DNA of 64,000 bases. It comes from Ianthella basta. Lineage: Eukaryota > Porifera > Demospongiae > Verongiida > Ianthellidae. The notes below the pieces were generated by a model. It saw only the letters and a list, made by a program, of their open reading frames with translations, searched no databases and was not told the DNA's origin. The translations under genes were made by a program, and so were the position numbers. The stretch is taken from positions 13,077,430 to 13,141,429 of the forward strand of contig OZ025869.1 in assembly GCA_964019415.1 (NCBI GenBank), given 5' to 3'. Positions 32,501-43,015 of this stretch are shown piece by piece (the stretch's first letter is position 1; each line of letters starts with the position of its first letter).

Positions 32501-35500
32501 CGCAACCTTCCAGAGGCTCATGGACCGTGTCATTCATGGGCTTGACTTTGCTGCCGCATACTTAGATGATTTGATTGTTTTCAGTGAGTCATGGGAGAAC
32601 CACTTGTCCCACATCCAGATGGTTTTGGAACGACTCCGTCAGGCAGGATTGACTGTGAAGGCCAGAAAGTGTGAGTTGGGGGCTGCTGAATGTGTCTATC
32701 TAGGCCATATTGTTGGCAGTGGAACGGTCAAGCCGGAAGGAGATAAGACTGCTGCAGTACAGCAGTTTCCAACTCCTGAGACAAAGAAAACAGTACGTTC
32801 CTTTTTAGGACTTACCGGCTACTACCGTCGTTTCGTGGAAAACTATTCGACAGTCGCTGCACCTCTCACTGACCTCACTAAAAAGGACAGCCCCCATAAG
32901 GTAGTATGGACAGCGGCTTGTGAGCGAGCTTTCACCAAGCTCAAGGAGTTACTCACCACTGCACCCATACTTATGAGTCCCGACTGTGAAAAGTCATTTA
33001 TACTCCAGACTGATGCATCAGAGCAGGGTGTTGGTGCTGTTCTCAGCCAACTAGGTGACGATGGTCTAGAACATCCAGTGGCGTACTGGAGCCGGAAGTT
33101 ACTTCCACGTGAACAAAGATACTCCACCATCGAAAAGGAGTGTTTGGCTATTAAGCTGGCAGTCCAGGCTTTCCGTGTCTACCTGCTTGGTCGGCCCTTT
33201 CGCATTGAGACAGATCATCGTTCCCTCGAATGGATGGAGAGGCTCAAGCACACAAACAACCGCCTGGCTCGTTGGAGCCTTGCTTTACAGCCCTTCCAGT
33301 TCACCATCCGCCATCATGCTGGGAGTGCCAATGGCAATGCCGATGCCCTCTCGCGCGCAACAAACTAGTTAGCTTGTTGCTGAAGAAGGGGGGAGGGGTG
33401 TGGAGGACTGGACCTCTATTGTGTTTTAGCTGTGTTTACCTGTGTGTTTATTAATCTTTGTATTAGGCAGTTGAGTTGTTTGGTTATATTGTCTTGGGCC
33501 TGTAATCTATAAATAGTTGCTTATGTGTTAGTTATTTAGTGTGTCTGTTTTTAGTGTTTTTCGTATGTAATGTACCTATAGTTGGTTACATCACGTGCTT
33601 AGGAGTAGAACTGATGGTGGACACGTGTGTGAGTGCCTTGTAGTAACTGTGGCCCTTGTGATTTGATTAATCCTTGTTGTTCGTGGTTAGCGTCCGTTCG
33701 AGCCCTCATTCGGTCCCTTACACTGGGATCCCACTTCTTGTGCTTGTCATGCCGGGGTAAGCTTCTAACGGCTGCGACTAAGAAGAAACGCTACGAACAG
33801 TCAAGGAGTGAACTTCTTCGCAAGCTGCACAACGCCTCTGCTCCCTCTCTGATGAGTATAAGCCCTCAGAGATTGACTAGTCAGTCGCAGAAACGACCTC
33901 TGCTGTCTCCGGCTAAAACTGGAGTCTCCCTTTTTACCAAAGATAAGCTTCTGGTTTAGGGAGCACCGAAGAGCCATCAGCAACGCCTGCTTCTCACCGC
34001 AAGTTATTTTCAGGAGCTTCAGGAATCTCTGTGTGTTCTACCAGTTCACAAGCAGCTCGAAGAAGCATTGGGTCACTTGAGATAGCGTCAATCCACACAG
34101 CGAAGAGTGCTGCCATTACTGCTCGCACTGCAACAAAACCGTCCGTGTATAACTAACGTGGAGGTGTCGACGAGGTGCCACTACTAGTTGGATCCAGCTA
34201 GTTGATCTGATTGGTCAATCAGCTATGAATATCAATGACCTCTGCTAGACCCTCTTTTGCCTTTCCCTGCCTGTTACTTTCGGTTATGCGAAAATGCAAA
34301 AGAGGTCTAGCTCGATAGACAAAGGGAAATTATATTGTACCCCATTTTATTCCACGTGCAAGACAAAGGAACTTTCAAAGCCTGTGTCATAAAGATAAGG
34401 GGACCCCTGTATATTTGGGCAGCCCCCATCCCTAAATCAGCATAGAATTAGGGATCCCCAGCCCCATGTGAAAATGGGGAACCCTTGTGCCGTCGTCGTG
34501 GGATTCATTAAATAAGAATAAATTTGCTGACAGTTGGGTTCAACAGTGAGTACAAGTCAATCTGATTGGCAACTAACATGCTAGTTCACTGAAAATGATC
34601 CGTTTGTGATGTAAGAGACATGTACTGTTGCATGCCAGATACAATGAAAGAAGAAGCGCTAACGATAGGAAAGCTGCATTTAGTGCATATACTGCCCCAT
34701 GAGCCGCGAATGTCCTTCAAACAAGCTAACTTTGGTCAAGGCACCTCATTGCTAGGCTATTGAATTAAATCTGAAGAAGGACTAGGTGAATGAATGTAGC
34801 AAAAGCATTCAATTACGTTATTTAAAATTGTCGTCTCTTGCGTAGCAACGTCTCTCAAAGGCCCGGTAGTACGATAGACACATAAGACTGATGCCTTTCA
34901 ATTCGGCAGCATTCTGCTAGACCAGTAAACTGCAAAAATAAACCTCACTAAACTTATCAGCTATATGGCACAAAGTTATCAACTAGTGTCAACTCATACC
35001 ATTAGCCTGTCTCATACCCAAGTCTTCAACTAAGCACGCGCACACACAGGTGCACCACTGCATGGTCACAACATAGATGTATGTGCATGCACACACATAC
35101 TGCACACAGAATACCTGTATGTCGGGCAAACAAATGGCTTCTCTCAGCTCTGAATTTTCCGCTTCTAGAGCTTGTGATTTGGAATTCATCCCAGAGAACA
35201 TACGCTCAAAACTCTGTATCAGTAACAAAGTAACACTATTATCACAGTTGTATATGGTTGTACGTCCATGTATACGTAGATTCACAATACACATGCAAAA
35301 ATCATACCTCAATCTGTTGCTTGAGCTTGACATTCTGTTGGTTAAGAGCGTCATTCTCTCCTGTCACTTGGTTGACAACCAATGTCAGTTCTTTGAGTCG
35401 ACTGTCTGCAGCAGCCTTCTCACTTTGCATCTCGTGAACTACACGCTGAACTGTCCGATTGGTGTCTACCATGGCTGCAAACTTGGATTCAAGTTCTTTA

Positions 35501-38500
35501 TGTTCTGCAAAGAGTCCTCGGTATCGTTCAGCAATAGGCTTCAATCCTCTGATCTCATCGTTTAACCTATGAATTTCTTCATCCTTCTTCATGAACACAG
35601 TCTGGAAATGTTCCTCTGTAGCCCTTGCCTTCTGACCCAACTTGCTCTTTGCTGCCTCGAGCTCCTTTTTCGTGGTCTCACGCTAAACACAAGAAACACA
35701 AATACAGCATAATTAATGAAGTGAACTCTTCTAAGTACATTGCATATTCACACAGAATTAAAAAGCACATCCAGCCTGTAGAGGATACTACGTATGTAGA
35801 AGGGAAAGCTTAAGTGTTGCCTTTCTAAATTTCTAGCTTAAAAATAACTTGATGCAGCCTTGCCGATGGCCTGAAAGATGCATTAAGACGCAATAGAATG
35901 TTGGGTTAACAAGACTTTCAAGAAAGAGTGACCCCCACTCATTGTGTCACGTACAAACAATTGTATAGAACCTGACCAAACTGCTGATCCCCCCTCCATG
36001 TGCACACTAGTAGTGCATTCAACTCATGAAATGACAGCTACTACTGTATATGCCATTTCACAAAATTTTGATGATTTTCAACATGATTTTCAATAAACGC
36101 CATACCTCTCTTTTCCCTGCAACTATCTGGTCCTGCAACAACAAGACGTCTGCAGCAAGTTTATCACGTTCCATGTTGAGGTCTGTCAGCTGATCCATCC
36201 ACTTCTTCTCTGCATCGGCAAATTTGTCATGTGCATTCTCTCTGTCACTTCTCTCTGCCTTGAAATCTTCTTCATAGGCTGTCAACTATAAAATAGAGAT
36301 AGGTAGATAGCAATGAACAATAGAACTGACTGTTAGATACTACAGTTTGGCTTGCTTTCTGGTACCATCATTAACCATGTGGCGCGCATGTGCCACATGT
36401 TACGGTAGTTGTCCGTGTTTGTCTGTCTCACCTTATTCTCACCCTACAGCCTAAAAGGCAGCTCCAGAGAGACAAAGACAGCTTCAGTGCAATACTCACT
36501 CCCAAACTAAACTGGCAATTGTGCTAAAATTGCCACGTTTGAGAACTAGTAACTGGCCATGTCTGCTGCCATTCAATAAGGCCAAATGGAGAAGAGCTAT
36601 GTTGCACAAGGTATCTGCGTGAGTAGTAGTAGATGCACAGGGCAACAGCTATAAGGCCCAAAATTGCACAATCACAAATGGTTGGGCAACACCCGATGAG
36701 CTGAATAATCATCAGCCCCGTGAAGTGTTAGGTGTAGCAGAGAGTTAGAAAGCGAGGAAGGTGCGCACAAAGTGCGACTTCAGCTATAGTCCATGTGGTC
36801 GGCAAAAATGCAAAGTCAGCAAAACTGTATGCCCTAGTTTTAAAGCGACACAGTGTCCAGGATTCTACACTGCGTTTTGGGTAGATAATGAAAGAAAGTA
36901 GGATCTGGCAGAAAATGCAAATGCCACACCTTGCAAAGGGCATTTATTGACATACAAAGAATATTGGCAGTAAGGCATGAGTTAGGCATAGAAGCGTTTC
37001 GATGCCACTGATGAAAATGTTAGAAACTGCCTGCCAGACAGACTCAACCAGTTGCTTAACTCCGCTGTGCATAAACACATGGGGTAGTGAGTTTCAACAC
37101 AATAAAACATCATACAGTTATAAGATGAAAAGTTACATAAGTTTACCTGCATTTGGGCTTGAGCATACACGTCCTCCATTTCCCGAATTTTCTTCCTTTC
37201 TGAAGCTAGCTGTTCCTGGATGAGCAAAACATAAGTAACCTACACAGCAGATTCATGCTTACATGCTCATATAATTACGACCAGAGCTAACCAAACAGCT
37301 AATGGTGAGCTGTACACTTAAGAGACAGAATACGAGGCAAATTCGTCTGTGCACATATTGCCCAAGAGGTACAAAAGCATCCTTCGAGTTAGAGGCACCC
37401 AACGAGGCAGGATTAAAGGGTAGTAGTGGTAGGGTAGCCTTGTACCCAAGCAGTCTAGCAGAAGGGGATAGATAGCCTGGGAGTCACTGTCTCCGCATTC
37501 CTGGTGTGCCAGAAACACTATAACTGTACATGACATTATACACAGCAGGTGTAACTGATTGAAGGGTCAGCATGGAACTCTCACATCATTTGGATGCAGT
37601 CCAGTTCCAGATAGAAAGAACCACTACTGGTAATGCTTGCTATGATGCTTCAATTTGCCCTGTCTACAAATTTGAAGACTATGCACAGGGCAAGCAGTTG
37701 GTAACGTTGTTGGGACCTATGTAATAAGGTTCCTGGTATGGCTATACGTATATATATACTGTATACACAGACCACGGCAAACATGTATGGCTGTCTCTGT
37801 CACATTCCATTGTAGTGCTCTGCTAGAATACACTGAAGTCACTAGTACATACAGCTTATACTCACATTAAGCAATTCGAGCTGCTTTTCCAAACCCATCC
37901 GTTCCTGTGATACATAAAGGCAAAAACACATATATGACTAACTTTAGTAAATCGGAAACAACGCAACGCATACATGCACGTAACTATATTATGTGCATAC
38001 ATACTGTACACATGACATGACCTAACTGATGTGACTAACCCCTGCTACTGTCCCCTCAGACTCATATGAACACATCAACAAATGTTCACATGTTCATGGA
38101 GGTGAACACACTTAGGGCACAAGCAAGCTACTCCTCACATTTAGCTGCTGGACCAATATCTGCTCATGCTGCTTTCTTGCTTCACTTTCTTCAAGTGCCT
38201 GTTTAAGATCCTCCTTAAGACTGGTGCAGTCTTGCTCAAAGGTATCAGAGTTTGCCTGGGAGGTAAATGGAAGTGTCCCTGATTACAGTAAGCAGCACTA
38301 AGGAGCTACATAATTGTAGTGCTGCAAAACGTCAGTACCCCAAAACACAATAAATGTTATACTAACAATCCCACTACAACCAACACACCTGGAGCTCATG
38401 AATCTTTCTGCAGTAGTTGCTTGCTTCTTTCTGCAATGGAATACGGATACAAAACAATGGCCATATCATTGTACATATACAGTTCAATACAATTATAACA

Positions 38501-41500
38501 TACATAATAATCATTCCACTGTACCACATCACTCTGACTCACCAGAAGTTTCTCATTACTGGTTTGGAGTGCACCTGTCGTTGCCTCCTTCGCGGACAGC
38601 TTCTCCTACAATACAAGGCATGTCAAAGCCAATTACGTAACTTCTAATGCAGTAACTGTAATGCTCTAGACTCTAGTGTGTTAAAGCTTGCTGGAAAATG
38701 TGTACTGTAAGTGGACATGTTCATGTTCATGATTACAGAAAGCAGCAGTAAGAGAGCTGTAAACAAAGCGTACTGTACTCATGCAGTGCTTGTGACGTCT
38801 ATTTATGTAGGAATGTGCCCAATAAAAATGGCCACTCCCTTCTTAATGTATTAGTGCGTTTTGGCGAAATTAGCCAAACAGTGGCAGTGAGGAACAATTG
38901 AACACCATGGATAGGCTTCTTTTGATGTATTGAAATGGCAGCTTACCCAAAGCTAGCTCTGAGTACACACAAGGAAAAGCATCATAGGCTGCTTGTACCC
39001 TATTTGTCTTTTCATATTCTTCTTCCTACCAAATTTTTGCGTGCTCCTAGGGCACGATACAGGGCACCTACAGACCCTAGTCGTGTACAAGGACTCGCGT
39101 ACGAACGTAAAGGGCAAATATCCGAGCGCCGTTGGCAATCCAATAAGTACAACACTGGATCAGGTAGAACGTTTGTCTTCACCGTGTATTAAGATACCCC
39201 AATGCCGCCATTTTGTTGTGTTTGTACACTGTGCATGTACCGTTACAGTAACTCAGCAGTCAGTTCATCTACAGTGGCATAACTGTGCTTGATGTTCTGC
39301 ACAATCTTCATCTAATTAAAAGAAGGGTATTAGTTCGCTAGTATTACTCTGACGTAGCCATAGTCCTTTGGATACTGTACAAACTAGTGCAAAAAATTAT
39401 TTAGAAATAAAAGGAAATTAGGAATGGCCAGTGGAAAAAGCATAGAAACAAGCAACAGTACATCAACACCATGATGAACCAAATTTCCATGAAGTTCGCT
39501 CTGCATTCCTAATTTCCTTGTACAGCTGCATGGACCCAAATGTCCAGCTAATTAGTCCCATGTAGCTACAAGGAAATTAGGAATGCAGAACGAACTTGAC
39601 GGAAATATAGTTTATCATGATGTTGAGTTGCTGTTGCTTATTTCTATGCAATTTTCTACAAATATAGTATTTGTTAGTACCTAAACACACAGAGGTATCA
39701 CAGCTAATTATACCACCACACGTTAATCCCACCTGCAGCTCTTGAACCTTTCTGGCATGCTCGCTTGCTTCATTCTACAATGAAATGGTGATAAATACGA
39801 TGAGTACCATTAGAGTCATACTATTACAGTAATATACAGTACCCAAATCATTCCACTGTAATAATTTGTTTTAGACAACACTCCAACTCACCAAAAGTAT
39901 GTCATTCTTACTTTGGAGGGCACCTGCGGTTGCGCACAGCTCCTGCAATACAAGACATACAGACATACTGTACTGACAGAATGATAGACTAAGTGGAAAA
40001 CACCAAAAAACACTCACAAACTAGCTACAAACAAGTACACTCCACCCCCCCCCCCCCCCCCCCCCCCAACACATTGGGCACTTTGTAGATTACTATAATG
40101 TTAGGTGAAAAGATGCGAGCAAACAGAAACATACGTGTAAATATACATACGTACTTACAATGGCATAATTATACAGGTATTGTAGGTCTGATAGTAGAAT
40201 AGATGTTGATAAACATGCAAGAAGCACAAAGTGTATAACTATACGTACACACTTGTGACGTTACGCAATACACACCTGCAATTGTGCATTCTCTGCTTTT
40301 AACTTCTCCATCTCTGCATGCAGCCTGTCAGGCTTCTGCTTGGATGCCCCTGTTGTTTGCTCAGACAACCCCTGATCACATTCACTTATACCACCCTTGA
40401 CTTGATCAATAAAACAGTAGCTAGCCTCCCAATCAGAGGAGTGGGTATCATCACTGACAGATAGTGCAGCATCGTATGAGACATGTCTTCGGATGCTAGA
40501 CCCCTTTGAGCGTGAAGGATGAAAACTTGATGGCTTGTTGGGCTCTACTGACTGAGATACAGAAACACTAGCTTCTGCCAATTTAGCCTCGACTGCAGAT
40601 CCATGAAATGAACCTTTGTTCCCACTATCTCCGTCCAACAATCCTTGAAAGGACTTATTTTCGACCTTCAACAATTCAACCTCTCTGTTGAGGTCAGCAA
40701 CTTCTTTTTCCAATTCCCTTCGGTCCTTTGCTACCTCTTTTTGCATTTGAATAGCTTCTTCTCTCTTCTCTTTATCTAAACGTATAACTTCTTCGGCAAG
40801 CCTTTGTTGCTCTTGCTCAGCGGCGTCTTTTGCTGCTTCCATTTCAAGTAAGCGTGCCTGAAGCTCTTCAACTTTGCTAAGGACAGTTGGGCTTTTGCTA
40901 CTGATTCGATCGGAGGATCCTTCCACTGATTTTTGAAATTCAATTTGATGATGCTCATGGTGTCGCTGCTCACCTACTGCTGCATTTTGACTTGGGTACA
41001 TCGGTAGCACGGCTGCACCTGCACTAGTAGTAGTCTGCTCAATGGATTCATAGTCCTCATCACTAACAGCACTGTCCTTGTCATTGCATGCTACTGAAGG
41101 CACCTGAATACAAATTGGAAAAACACATACGAGCATGTATCATGTACCAAGTGCAATAAATAATACACTATGAATGTACTGTAGGAAGAACCTTATCAAG
41201 TTGGCAGGAATATGTACGTAAGTTAGAAGATTTCAATGACTGGTACCAGGAAAGGACGTACATTAAGGTACGTACGTGTATGTATCCATCAAAGATGACA
41301 AAGATTTCCAGCCATTTAAACATTCATGGCTAAAGTAGAAACCAGTTTACATTGAATATAACACTATTGAACATTTACACTCAATGCACAAAATTTATCT
41401 TTACTCATCATTTCTCCAAACTTTTGCCTTAGTGCTGTCGTAGACAAGACCAATACACACACACACACACGCACACACACGCACACACACACAGACACAC

Positions 41501-41532
41501 ACACACATGCACACACGCACACATGCATGCGT

Positions 41533-41606
<74 letters not shown>

Positions 41607-42258
41607 CACAGGCACAATACCCTTCATCGTTTCACACAGCTGCTATGCAGCGATATCAGAATACATAATTACACCAAACACACCTCTATATGGGCAGTTA
41701 GTTGCTCTTTCAGCTTTCTCAATTCTTCCTCAAGGGATTCCTTCTCTTCCTGCAACTCTCTGCAAGAATATACCAATGCATGATTACCATAAAAAGTGAA
41801 CTTATGATAAAGATGACACCAAGGAATCATGGCATTATCTCAATAATAACAGGTGGTCTGCACTGTCAGGCATCTATAAGACAACTTGCAATGTACACAT
41901 GCCAACTAAGCACAAACTCTAGGTGCGAGTTTCTTGAGGGCACACACAGAGTAATACGTATTTGAGACTCGCATACGTATGTGCTATGATAAGGTACATG
42001 CTTTACAAGCACTTTGGCCACCATGATGTTTGGCAAGGATAAAAAGGAAGGACACATAATGGCCTCAAATGTACTGTGCACTGATGGCAAGAGGATAGTA
42101 GGAGCACTACGTCACGCCCAGTACCAATGTATATATGTACGTATGCTTACATGCCAATAGCACTGTATGTACAGAGGCATACTCACACACACACGAGCAC
42201 ACACGCACGCAAACATACATACAAAAACACACACACACACACACACATACACACACAC

Positions 42259-42290
<32 letters not shown>

Positions 42291-42954
42291 TAGCAGTGCC
42301 ATTTTAGATTTACAAAATCCACCTTTTATCTTTCTCCACCTGCAAGACCTTCTCTTTCTCCAATTCAAGTTTTTCGGAAAGATCTCCCACCTGTTTTTCA
42401 TTAGAATTGACTGTCTCATCCAGTACCTTTTCAGTTTCTTTCAGTTTTCTTTGAAGTTCATGAATATTCTCCTCAGATAATGGATTGGGCTCCAGGGGAG
42501 GCATTGTCGGCATCTGCAATACAAACAGAGTTCGGCGCACCATTCAGTAGTAATCATTTGCAGTAGTATGGTGACCAACCCTGTACATAACACAACTGTG
42601 ACTTGCATAGAATATGATTGATACAAATAAAGTGCATAAAACTACAATACGGTAGAACCTGAAATGTGCCTAAGCAACTAAGCCTCCCAAGGCTTTCAAA
42701 TGTGACATATTACACAGCACAACTAATTACGGCAGGCAAGCAGCTGGGTCAGGAGTTGCAGAACATGCAGGTCAAAAGAAAAATAAGAAACAGGCATGCT
42801 CTAAGTCTTACTGGTTTCTTTTGCCTCTTGGTCTCACTGGCACCCATCTTGCCGGAGCCCCCTTGAGGTTTTGGCATACTTTGCACAGGCTAGCAGGAAA
42901 AACACAAGCACAAATCACACAGCAGAAAACCGTCACATACAGACAAACATGCAT

Positions 42955-43015
<61 letters not shown>

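Larger units (their letters stand above)
28533..33722 (+). mobile_element. Ty3/gypsy retrotransposon with integrase before reverse transcriptase (Gmr1-type order)
   Basis: A 5,190-bp element with 324-bp LTRs and a 5-bp target duplication CTGGG (28528-28532 and 33723-33727). TGGTGGCAG just after the 5' LTR is a candidate primer-binding site. A purine tract (GAAGAAGGGGGGAGGGG) precedes the 3' LTR. Domain order is gag, protease, integrase, reverse transcriptase, RNase H. Ordinary Ty3/gypsy elements have integrase last, and the order seen here is known from the Gmr1 group. Near-identical LTRs imply a young insertion. One in-frame UGA separates gag-protease from pol. Confidence 0.95.
28132..34322. 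mobile_element. MULE-like terminal-inverted-repeat element hosting a gypsy insertion
   Basis: The left end (AAGTCTATCAAGCTAGACCTCTTT...) and the inverted right end (TTGTCTATCGAGCTAGACCTCTTT...) match over roughly 90 bp, through GAGGGTCTAGCAGAGGTCATT. AGGGAAATTA lies outside both ends (28122-28131 and 34323-34332), a 9-10-bp duplication like that of MULE elements. Without the gypsy insertion it would be about 1 kb and carry a small ORF with a four-cysteine motif. No transposase is present, so it is non-autonomous. Confidence 0.75.
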
